A stretch of DNA of 16,393 bases, taken from positions 1 through 16,393 of the forward strand of contig JAJZXP010000009.1 of the NCBI GenBank assembly GCA_021806345.1, given 5' to 3'. The stretch is from Thermoplasmata archaeon (lineage in GTDB: Archaea > Thermoplasmatota > Thermoplasmata > Thermoplasmatales > Thermoplasmataceae). Positions 8,352 through 15,074 of this stretch are shown here, piece by piece. Position numbers and translations under genes: made by a program. Numbering within the stretch: position 1 is the stretch's first letter; the number at the start of each line of letters is the position of its first letter. A model generated the notes under the pieces. The model saw nothing but the letters and a program-made list of their open reading frames with translations, was not told the origin of the DNA and searched no databases.

Positions 8352-9179
8352 ATGGAGACTACAGAGGATAACAATCTGTTCTCGAGAGAAATTTCAGGCT
8401 GGAGCACAGGTAAAATCATCGAATTTATCCACACATCTGACTACAGGGCGTTTGAAGCAGTCGGTTGGGCATTGGAAAATATTGCAGAAGCAACTGAGAA
8501 GATTTATGAAAGAATAACTGAGGGTGGAAGGGTAATTTACGTAGGTGCTGGAACAAGCGGAAGACTTGCTGCACAGGATGTGGCAGAATTAAGGCCAACC
8601 TATGGAATAGGATCAGATATTTTTGATTACGTTATGGCGGGAGGTAACGATGCAATCCTCCACTCAATAGAAGGGGCCGAAGATGACAGGGAAGAGGCAG
8701 TCAGAATACTGAAGGAGGAGAAGCACCTTAAAAAAAATGATATAGTGTTCGGAATAAGCGCATCAGGATCAACACCATTTGTTATTTCGTCATTAGAATA
8801 TGGAAAGAAATTGGGGGCCCTCACAGTATCGTTAACAAACAACAGGGACAAACCGGTTTCAAAAATTTCAGATGTCAGCATTTGCTGTCTAACAGGTGCG
8901 GAAATAATACAGGGTTCTACCAGAATGAAAGCAGGAACATGCCAAAAAATGGTTCTTGGAGCAATATCGACAACAATAGCAATCAAGCTTGGTCTGACCT
9001 ATAAGAATACAATGTCAAACATGGGTGCATGGTACAATGAAAAACTTCGCAAAAGGGCGCAAAACATGCTAATCAGAGAGTTTGGTCTTGAGCAGTCAAA
9101 CGCTATCCAGCTTCTGGAGGAGAATATGTATGACATGAATAGGGTAATGGCAATGCTCGAAAGAGAGAGGAAAGAATAA
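8352..9179 (+). CDS. murQ: N-acetylmuramic acid 6-phosphate etherase
   Basis: The protein (275 residues) is a SIS-fold MurQ, which cleaves the D-lactyl ether of MurNAc-6-phosphate to give GlcNAc-6-phosphate and D-lactate. The phosphosugar loop GAGTSGRL (65-72) is intact. E79 (AELRPTYG) and E110 (IEGAEDDRE) match the catalytic glutamates known as E83 and E114 in Escherichia coli MurQ. SGSTPFV and the signature GSTRMKAGTCQKMVL are also present. It is about 25 residues shorter than E. coli MurQ because the C-terminal tail that follows the last helix is missing; the catalytic part looks whole. It heads a two-gene unit with the DD-peptidase, 17 nt downstream. MurNAc-6-P is known only from peptidoglycan turnover, so this gene is the strongest pointer to murein use. 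No sugar kinase to make MurNAc-6-P is in the window. Confidence 0.93.
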   Translation: METTEDNNLFSREISGWSTGKIIEFIHTSDYRAFEAVGWALENIAEATEKIYERITEGGRVIYVGAGTSGRLAAQDVAELRPTYGIGSDIFDYVMAGGNDAILHSIEGAEDDREEAVRILKEEKHLKKNDIVFGISASGSTPFVISSLEYGKKLGALTVSLTNNRDKPVSKISDVSICCLTGAEIIQGSTRMKAGTCQKMVLGAISTTIAIKLGLTYKNTMSNMGAWYNEKLRKRAQNMLIREFGLEQSNAIQLLEENMYDMNRVMAMLERERKE

Positions 9180-9186
9180 AAAATAA

Positions 9187-9192
9187 GAGGGG
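9187..9192 (+). promoter_or_regulatory. Shine-Dalgarno of the DD-peptidase gene
   Basis: GAGGGG, 4 nt before ATG 9197, supports this start and translation from a murQ-dacB dicistronic mRNA. Confidence 0.6.
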
Positions 9193-9196
9193 AAAT

Positions 9197-10279
9197 ATGG
9201 CAGGAATAATATCTACATGCTTCAGGGACAGTGATGGAAACATTTTACAGTCCAGTAACGAAACTATGTCCTTGCTTCCAGCTTCAAACATGAAAGTAGT
9301 TTCAGGATATTCAGCATACAAAATACTCGGGCGTGAGTTCAATTTTGTCACGAAATTTTCTAACACTGGAGATAGGCTGTACGTATCAGGAGATCCATGC
9401 CCACTGTTTTCTTTGAGCGATATGCGGAATATTCTAAGAAAGAAAGAAAATAGGGATATAACTGGTATAACCTTCGATGATCAGGTGCTGGATAATTTAC
9501 CCTATGGTAGTGGATGGGAGATCGAAGATTCTCCATATTGTTACCAAACGTGCATAGTTCCCTACTCTGTAAACGAAGGGTGCATTCCCAGTAAGAAAAT
9601 CAGACACTCAAAATTAAAAGATCAGGTAAATCACAAAGATGACTCAATGAGTGTGAACAACCAGTATAGACATTTTACAATGGCCATGAGCAATATAATT
9701 GGACATAAGTTAGATTTTAAAATTGGGCACCTGAACACAGCGGAATATAACAGTACTTATGAGAAAAAATTGACAGACATATTACATCATATAGAGGAAT
9801 TCAGCTGCAATTTTTCAATCGAGGTTGTAACCAAATACCTTTCACACCATGTGAGCGGGGGGAGGGGAAACTGGAAGGAGTCCACAAAAATTATTGAAAA
9901 TCTGATGAAAGAACTAAATTTGGATATGGAAGGCATTAGAATAGTTGATGGAAGTGGCCTTTCAAGGCAAAATCTTCTCACAACATCATTCCTTTCGGAT
10001 TTAATATTCAGGATAAAGCAGGGTAAAAATAAGGAATTTATTGATCTATTGCCGTCCAAGGGAGAAGGGACTCTTAAAAACAGGCTCAATAAAATGGACG
10101 ATTTAAAAATAAGGGCAAAAACAGGATCCTTCCAGTATTGTTCTTCACTGACCGGATATATTAGTTCACTTGATGTTTCATTCAGTATAATACTGAATAA
10201 TTTCAATGAAAGTGATCAGCAATTGAGGGAGAGAATTGATGATATTTTGATGAATTTTGTTTCTTCCAGAATGAGGTAA
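9197..10279 (+). CDS. dacB: Minimal S13 D-Ala-D-Ala carboxypeptidase/endopeptidase (PBP4/DacB-like)
   Basis: All three penicillin-binding active-site motifs are present in the right order. The SxxK is S30-N-M-K33 in LLPASNMKVV, the SxN is S203-C-N205 in EEFSCNFSIE, and the KTG is K308-T-G310 in RAKTGSF. VDGSGLSRQNLL (250-261) is the usual S13 segment between the second and third motifs. In bacteria these enzymes remove terminal D-Ala or cut D-Ala-DAP cross-links in the periplasm. This one is about 360 residues, against about 480 for E. coli PBP4. It begins only 29 residues before the nucleophile and has no signal peptide. Seven cysteines also suit a reducing cytoplasm. It is co-transcribed with murQ, so trimming of imported muropeptides is the best inference. 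The start is supported by GAGGGG at 9187-9192. The stop abuts the convergent lysA stop with no spacer. A beta-lactamase-like esterase is a less likely alternative. Confidence 0.82.
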   Translation: MAGIISTCFRDSDGNILQSSNETMSLLPASNMKVVSGYSAYKILGREFNFVTKFSNTGDRLYVSGDPCPLFSLSDMRNILRKKENRDITGITFDDQVLDNLPYGSGWEIEDSPYCYQTCIVPYSVNEGCIPSKKIRHSKLKDQVNHKDDSMSVNNQYRHFTMAMSNIIGHKLDFKIGHLNTAEYNSTYEKKLTDILHHIEEFSCNFSIEVVTKYLSHHVSGGRGNWKESTKIIENLMKELNLDMEGIRIVDGSGLSRQNLLTTSFLSDLIFRIKQGKNKEFIDLLPSKGEGTLKNRLNKMDDLKIRAKTGSFQYCSSLTGYISSLDVSFSIILNNFNESDQQLRERIDDILMNFVSSRMR

Positions 10280-11545
10280 TCATACCACATTCTGTAAAAG
10301 ATCTTCAACAGTCTCTCTTTTCCTAACGAGGTAAGCTTTACCATCAGAAATTAACACTTCGGAGGATCTCAGATTTCCGTTGAAATTCATGCTCATAGCA
10401 TAGCCATAGGCTCCGGCATTCAAGACTGCAATCAGATCATCAATTTTCACATCGGGAATTGATCTCCAATTCACGATCACATCGGTATTTTCGCATACCT
10501 GACCCACTATTTTTCCTTCCCTCTCAGCACCTCCATGATCCGCGAGGACAACAATAGGATGGTAAGCTCCATACAGTGCGGGCCTGAGGAGTGTTGTCAT
10601 ACCCAGATCCGTGCCTATGAACCTCTTTCCATATTCCTTCACATTTGTCACTCTACCAATCAATATTGTGGAGTCTGCTACCAAATATCTTCCGGGTTCC
10701 AGAAGGATTTTTGGAAGCTTTCCATGGTAGCCCTCAAAATTCTTGTTCATCGAATTCCACACACCCTGGGCTACTTTTTTTAAGTCAAGCTCTTTTTCTC
10801 CAGACCTGTAGGGAACGCCAAATCCCCCTCCAAGATCTACATATTCAAATTCAATTCCCAATTCATTTGATATTTTCCTTACAAGAGCAAATAGCTTTCC
10901 TGCCACAAAGCCAAAATAATCTGCATCCAGAACATTGGATCCCGTCATCATATGAATGCCGAATTTCTTTGCGCCCTGATCTCTTGCAACACTGTAAGCG
11001 TCAAGCGATCTTTCTGATGGTATTCCAAATTTCGCGTCAGGTCCGGCTGTAGTAGTTCCCTGAAATTCTCCTTTTCCGACACCCGGGTTAATTCTAAACG
11101 AGACTGTGTGGGGTAACTTTCTCCCCAACAGGTTCATCTGATTAATATCATCAAAATTTATTGCCAGACCATAATCAGACGCTTGCGAAAGAGAATTTTT
11201 GTCAAGATTGTTTGGTGTCATTACTATTTTTTCCTTTGCAACTCCGCCTCTTAGGGCTATTTCATACTCTGTCAGATTAGAGACATCTGCCCCGGCACCC
11301 ATTCTTGAAAGAACTTCAACTATTCTTGGATTTGAATTTGCCTTGATTGCATACTTAATTTCAAAGTTCCAGTTAAACGATAAAAAAGCTTCCCTTATAT
11401 TTTCAAATCTTTCCTGAATTCTCCGTTGAGATGTGACATAAAGTGGAGTGCCATACCTTTCTGCCAGTTCGTGTAAATTAACTCCGTCCATAGTCCACTC
11501 TTTTTTATTCTTAAGAATAACAGATTCAATTTGAGATTCAGGCAT
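10280..11545 (-). CDS. lysA: Diaminopimelate decarboxylase
   Basis: Fold-type III PLP enzyme converting meso-diaminopimelate to L-lysine and CO2. Counting from the ATG at 11545 (421 residues), the PLP lysine is K68 in EIKYAIKANSNP. H198 lies in GIHMMTGSN, the glycine loop is VDLGGGFGVP, and LEPGRYLV is present. The substrate cysteine is C351 in VCENTDVI and the PLP tyrosine region is GAYGYAMSMNFN. The last motif usually reads SNYN, so F388 replaces the common Tyr. A TTG nine bases upstream is in frame, but a TATA box at 11563-11569 points to the ATG as a leaderless start. No other DAP or lysine biosynthesis gene is nearby. Among murein-degrading genes, a catabolic role on DAP freed from stem peptides is the likely one. 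A different but related amino acid decarboxylase cannot be excluded. Confidence 0.85.
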   Translation of the reverse strand: MPESQIESVILKNKKEWTMDGVNLHELAERYGTPLYVTSQRRIQERFENIREAFLSFNWNFEIKYAIKANSNPRIVEVLSRMGAGADVSNLTEYEIALRGGVAKEKIVMTPNNLDKNSLSQASDYGLAINFDDINQMNLLGRKLPHTVSFRINPGVGKGEFQGTTTAGPDAKFGIPSERSLDAYSVARDQGAKKFGIHMMTGSNVLDADYFGFVAGKLFALVRKISNELGIEFEYVDLGGGFGVPYRSGEKELDLKKVAQGVWNSMNKNFEGYHGKLPKILLEPGRYLVADSTILIGRVTNVKEYGKRFIGTDLGMTTLLRPALYGAYHPIVVLADHGGAEREGKIVGQVCENTDVIVNWRSIPDVKIDDLIAVLNAGAYGYAMSMNFNGNLRSSEVLISDGKAYLVRKRETVEDLLQNVV

Positions 11546-11562
11546 GATCTCCAATAGGACAA

Positions 11563-11569
11563 CTATAAA
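11563..11569 (-). promoter_or_regulatory. TATA box of lysA
   Basis: On the minus strand TTTATAG begins 24 nt before the ATG at 11545. This favours that ATG over the upstream TTG, which would fall only about 15 nt after the box. Confidence 0.55.
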
Positions 11570-11619
11570 TAACCTTATTCACATCTTATTCACTATTTAA
11601 GAGGAAGGCACTTAGGAGT

Positions 11620-11654
11620 GATTTTCATTAAGTGAAAGATGAGCTACGAAAATC
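11620..11654. repeat. Small inverted repeat between the esterase and lysA genes
   Basis: GATTTTC (11620-11626) and GAAAATC (11648-11654) form a 7-bp dyad with a 21-nt gap, in the 144-bp space upstream of lysA. TCATTAA follows both arms or nearly so. It could be an operator or chance in AT-rich DNA. Confidence 0.25.
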
Positions 11655-11698
11655 ATTAATTGGGTACCGCAGGAATCAAATTATGAATAATTTTTCGA

Positions 11699-12709
11699 CT
11701 ACTGCTCAATAGTTTTTAATTTCAATCTTCTTTTCATCCACTCAGTCCTGTTCAATAAGGCCATTTTGGATACTTTTGCATCCGGAACCACGCCGTACCA
11801 GCTGTGATATGCTCCGGGATATACGTGAATTTCAACCGGTATACCGTGTTTCATTAGCATATGGGCATAATCAATGTCCTCATCTCTGAATACCTCCTGT
11901 CCACCCACCTCCACGTAAGCTTCTGGAAGATTACTCAGATTGCTAGCCCTTGAAGCAGACGCGTAATATGAAACTCCGTCTTTTCCTGCTATTTCTCCAA
12001 GGAGAGCATACCACCCAAGTTCGTTGAGTTCCCTTGGCCATGAGGGCCACGGTCCCGAACACATAAGACTTGATTCCGTGTTATTCCTGTCGTTCAACAT
12101 TGGCGCAATCAAGCACTGGAATATCAATTTAGGTCCACCCCTATCCCTGGCCATTAACGCGAGGGATGCAGCAAGGCCCCCGCCTGCGCTTTCTCCCATA
12201 AGACCAATTCTGTTGGCATCTATTCCCAGATCATCTGCATGATCTGCAACCCACTGGAGACCATCGTAACAATCATTGATTCCATTCGGATAAGGGTACT
12301 CTGGGGCCAATCTATATTCAACATCCACGACGACTATTCCAAAATCCTTTACCAATTTAGACATCTCCAATTTACCGTATTCAACGCTCCCAACAATCAT
12401 CCCCCCTCCGTGAATATGGTAGATACACGGTAAATTTTTGTATTCAGAATTAGGAGAATAGATATTCACTTTAATTGGCATGCTGGAATTCTTTGTGTTT
12501 ATCTCCACAAATCTGAGGGATACTCCCGGATCCAGTTTAACATTTTTCATATTGTCAGGAGTTAAATCAATAAGCGTTTTCTTTAAAACCTTAATCTGGT
12601 CATTTTTATTTTTGTAATCTTCAACTATTTTCAAGATTTCTTTCATTCTTTCAGTACCGGCTTTCACAGAGTTTCTCAATTCCTCATCAAAATCAGATTC
12701 CAAAATCAT
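11699..12709 (-). CDS. HSL-family alpha/beta hydrolase (esterase)
   Basis: From the ATG at 12709 the product is about 336 residues. It has the hormone-sensitive-lipase signatures: oxyanion HGGG in IYHIHGGGMIVGS, nucleophile serine in GLMGESAGGG, and a histidine in VYPGAYHSW. The acid position reads GGQEVFRDED, where Glu replaces the Asp of many HSL esterases; this variant is seen in part of the family. EYRLAPEYPYP is a further family motif. These enzymes hydrolyse short acyl esters. The substrate here is unknown; removal of acetyl or other ester groups from wall fragments is only a guess from context. A GTG at 12751 would add 14 residues that look non-homologous, so the ATG is preferred. It is transcribed in the same direction as lysA but separated by 153 nt and probably has its own promoter. 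Confidence 0.8.
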   Translation of the reverse strand: MILESDFDEELRNSVKAGTERMKEILKIVEDYKNKNDQIKVLKKTLIDLTPDNMKNVKLDPGVSLRFVEINTKNSSMPIKVNIYSPNSEYKNLPCIYHIHGGGMIVGSVEYGKLEMSKLVKDFGIVVVDVEYRLAPEYPYPNGINDCYDGLQWVADHADDLGIDANRIGLMGESAGGGLAASLALMARDRGGPKLIFQCLIAPMLNDRNNTESSLMCSGPWPSWPRELNELGWYALLGEIAGKDGVSYYASASRASNLSNLPEAYVEVGGQEVFRDEDIDYAHMLMKHGIPVEIHVYPGAYHSWYGVVPDAKVSKMALLNRTEWMKRRLKLKTIEQ

Positions 12710-12882
12710 AAATCTCCAACAGTAAGCATTTCTAAGGATTAATCGTTTCACTTTCTGTGAATATCAACACACTCACGGTGCTTCTTTAATGAAAATTCGG
12801 GCCAAGTCCTGAATTGCTCCTCAGGAAAACACTGATTTTAGGATCGATCCGGTATATAAACTAACGCCCTCAACTAAAACTG

Positions 12883-12890
12883 TTTATAAT
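12883..12890 (+). promoter_or_regulatory. TATA box of the NlpC/P60-nagZ unit
   Basis: TTTATAAT begins 28 nt before ATG 12911, so the first gene should be leaderless. A second TATA-like tract (12853-12860) lies further upstream. The 201-bp region to the divergent esterase also holds a TCCTGA/TCAGGA dyad at 12807-12826 of unknown meaning. Confidence 0.65.
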
Positions 12891-12910
12891 CAAATATAAA
12901 TGCCCCATCA

Positions 12911-13630
12911 ATGAAATGTGTGGGAATGAGTACTGTTGACCTAAGGAGCGAACCTAAATTTAGAAGTGAAAGGTCTTCACAGCTTATTTTTGGAGAAGAG
13001 GTCGAAATAATTGGAGAAGAAGGAGAATACTGTCGTGTAATTGGAGTAGACCGGGTAAAGGGATATGTGATGAAAAATCTTATAGTAGACTCTTCGAAAA
13101 AGATTTACAAGTTGAGAAAAAACCACAGGTCAGGCAACATGGTGCTTCCCTTTGGTTCATACGTGAACGAAGATGATGCAACTGAACATAATATTCCCGA
13201 AAATTTACTTGTGAAAATTTCAAAAAATTTCAATCCTTGGGAACTCGCAAAGGAATTCATGGGAGTTCCATATCTATGGGGAGGCACCTCAGACCTCGGG
13301 TACGATTGTTCAGGTTTTACTCAGAGGTTATTCAGATTTTCCAACACAGAAATTCCAAGAAACTCAGGATGGCAGCGCGAAGCTTCAAAGACTGTTGAAT
13401 CATTTAATGAAGCTCAGGCGGGTGATCTGGTTTTTTATCACGGACATGTCACATTCTATATTGGAAACATGACCATCATACATTCAAATGTCCATAATGG
13501 AGGAGTATCTTACACCCAATTGAACGATAACAGTGAATATTCCAAATCACTGGATGGATCATTCGAGAAAATTGGAAGACTGGAGATAGGTAAGAAGTAT
13601 GATTTGCCATTTAAAAAAGATTCAGATTAG
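12911..13630 (+). CDS. SH3-NlpC/P60 endopeptidase (YkfC-like gamma-D-glutamyl-L-diamino acid peptidase)
   Basis: The 239-residue protein starts with an SH3b-like domain (about 1-60: VDLRSEPKFRSERSSQLIFG then YVMKNLIVD). A second SH3-like segment follows (about 61-105). The NlpC/P60 papain-fold domain has nucleophile C133 in GYDCSGFTQ, H179 in YHGHVTFYIG and a third polar residue at H191 (IIHSN). GVPYLWGGTSDLGYDCSGF is the classic family entry motif. YkfC-type enzymes of this architecture cut the gamma-D-Glu-DAP (or Lys) bond of free stem peptides and release L-Ala-D-Glu. The matching L-Ala-D/L-Glu epimerase is encoded about 1.4 kb downstream. No signal peptide or membrane segment is seen, so it probably acts on imported peptides. 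It leads an operon with nagZ (43-nt gap). Short second SH3 unit and precise peptide preference are unverified. Confidence 0.88.
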   Translation: MKCVGMSTVDLRSEPKFRSERSSQLIFGEEVEIIGEEGEYCRVIGVDRVKGYVMKNLIVDSSKKIYKLRKNHRSGNMVLPFGSYVNEDDATEHNIPENLLVKISKNFNPWELAKEFMGVPYLWGGTSDLGYDCSGFTQRLFRFSNTEIPRNSGWQREASKTVESFNEAQAGDLVFYHGHVTFYIGNMTIIHSNVHNGGVSYTQLNDNSEYSKSLDGSFEKIGRLEIGKKYDLPFKKDSD

Positions 13631-13662
13631 GGGAATAATAGGGGAGTTACAAGTTAAAAAAA

Positions 13663-13668
13663 GGTGAT
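13663..13668 (+). promoter_or_regulatory. Shine-Dalgarno of nagZ
   Basis: GGTGAT, 5 nt before ATG 13674, decides the start and supports translation from a shared mRNA with the NlpC/P60 gene. Confidence 0.7.
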
Positions 13669-13673
13669 AAGAA

Positions 13674-15074
13674 ATGAGAAGCGGGTATTTTATTCAGACT
13701 GGAATGGGCGGTGTTGACAGTAAAGAGGAGGCTTTCAAGTTTATAAGGGAAATACTCCCTTTTTCCGTAATACTTTTTAGGTCGGATTTTCAGGGAGCAG
13801 AAGACCTTTCAAAGTTAGTGAAAGAAATCAGGAATATTTATGTAAAAGAAAAAGGAACAAATCCACCGGTCATCGCAATTGATCAGGAAGGCGGCAATGT
13901 TGTAAGAATTCCATGGATGGACTATAGCCCAAGTAACTATTTTCTAGGAATGGTCAATAACGAGAAATTAAGTTATTTTGCTGCTTCCCTGATGGGAAAA
14001 CAGCTTAAATCATTCGGAATTGAGTGGAATTTGGCTCCGGTACTTGATGTTCTCTACGGAGTAAATCCCGTTCTTCTGGAAAGAAGTTATGGCTTTGACG
14101 TTTCATCCATTGAAAAACATGGAATTTCAATGATCAAAGGTCTTATGGATTCCGGTGTTGCAAGCACTGCAAAACACTTTCCAGGCCACGGTGGAGTTAT
14201 GGAAGATTCTCACGAGGAGCTTCCTATAGATAAGAGAAGAATGGAAATTGTGATGAACGATGCTAAACCATTTAAGTCCGCCATAGAGTGTGGTGTGAGT
14301 TCCATTATGCTATCTCATATAATTTATAACGCCATCGACAAAGAATTTCCAGCATCAATATCACCAAAAGTCCAACTTCTGTTAAGAAAGGAAATGGGAT
14401 ATAACGGAGTGATACTGACAGACTCCATCAATATGAAGGCACTTTCCTCAAATTTTGACCTGGAGCAAATTGTCAAAAACAGCATAGGAAGCGGTGTTGA
14501 TATAATCGAGACAAACAGTTTAATTTCAGCAAGCTCGATTAATGACATAATTAGCGAGAGCAATTACAGTAATATGCAAATGAAGGCAGACAGGCTTGCA
14601 AGACTGATTCCTGAAATAAAAATCAAATACAATCCCCCCGTTGAAGTTCTAAACGCTTTCTCTACAATTCACAATAATGTTGTTAGATGGAAGGATCTAG
14701 ACCCGAATAGGCATTTTTTCCTGGTCTTTCTTGATCAAAAACCCGAAAGTCAGGTCAACGATGCCAAAAACACCGGAAAGGGAGTTTTGGAAAGGCTCAG
14801 GAGCATGAATCTGAATTTTGACCTTTTGGACTTTGAAAACATCGGGGAAAATATTGAGGGAGATCAATTTATATTTATAGGCAGAAATGAACATTTTAAG
14901 GATAGATTTTCCAAAATTAACAGGATGAATGACAAAAACAGTTGTATGTTCATATCCACCAGCATTCCTCAGGACACAGGTATCCTAAGTGAAAAAATGG
15001 GATATATCACTGCAGGCTCTTCCAAAACAGAGAATATTCTTGGGGCTATCTACAGAACTTTTCACTTTTTCTGA
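13674..15074 (+). CDS. nagZ: GH3 beta-N-acetylhexosaminidase (NagZ)
   Basis: This 466-residue glycoside hydrolase family 3 enzyme would remove GlcNAc from GlcNAc-MurNAc fragments. The NagZ signatures are AIDQEGGNVVR (68-78, substrate-binding Asp), STAKHFPGHGGVMEDSHEEL (164-183) and ILTDSINMKA (247-256). The second includes the Asp178-His180 acid/base dyad that is specific to NagZ rather than to GH3 glucosidases. In the third, D250 is the nucleophile. Residues about 340-466 form a second, weakly conserved alpha/beta domain like the two-domain Bacillus NagZ, but shorter. No signal peptide is present, unlike secreted Bacillus NagZ, so a cytoplasmic location is inferred. It follows the NlpC/P60 gene in one unit. 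Its last 13 nt overlap the convergent epimerase gene. The hexosaminidase call is strong; the muropeptide substrate follows from the dyad and context. Confidence 0.9.
   Translation: MRSGYFIQTGMGGVDSKEEAFKFIREILPFSVILFRSDFQGAEDLSKLVKEIRNIYVKEKGTNPPVIAIDQEGGNVVRIPWMDYSPSNYFLGMVNNEKLSYFAASLMGKQLKSFGIEWNLAPVLDVLYGVNPVLLERSYGFDVSSIEKHGISMIKGLMDSGVASTAKHFPGHGGVMEDSHEELPIDKRRMEIVMNDAKPFKSAIECGVSSIMLSHIIYNAIDKEFPASISPKVQLLLRKEMGYNGVILTDSINMKALSSNFDLEQIVKNSIGSGVDIIETNSLISASSINDIISESNYSNMQMKADRLARLIPEIKIKYNPPVEVLNAFSTIHNNVVRWKDLDPNRHFFLVFLDQKPESQVNDAKNTGKGVLERLRSMNLNFDLLDFENIGENIEGDQFIFIGRNEHFKDRFSKINRMNDKNSCMFISTSIPQDTGILSEKMGYITAGSSKTENILGAIYRTFHFF

Noticed and set aside
9787..10206. Minus-strand open frame of 139 codons inside the DD-peptidase gene
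   Set aside because: It is antisense to a gene with complete catalytic motifs and shows no family signature of its own.
10645..11052. Plus-strand open frame of 135 codons inside lysA
   Set aside because: Antisense to a well-supported gene, low-complexity translation, no promoter or ribosome binding site.
8352..15074. Cluster interpreted as peptidoglycan or pseudomurein biosynthesis
   Set aside because: All enzymes present are degradative (etherase, hexosaminidase, endopeptidase, DD-peptidase, epimerase); no Mur ligase, MraY, MurG or transglycosylase is seen.
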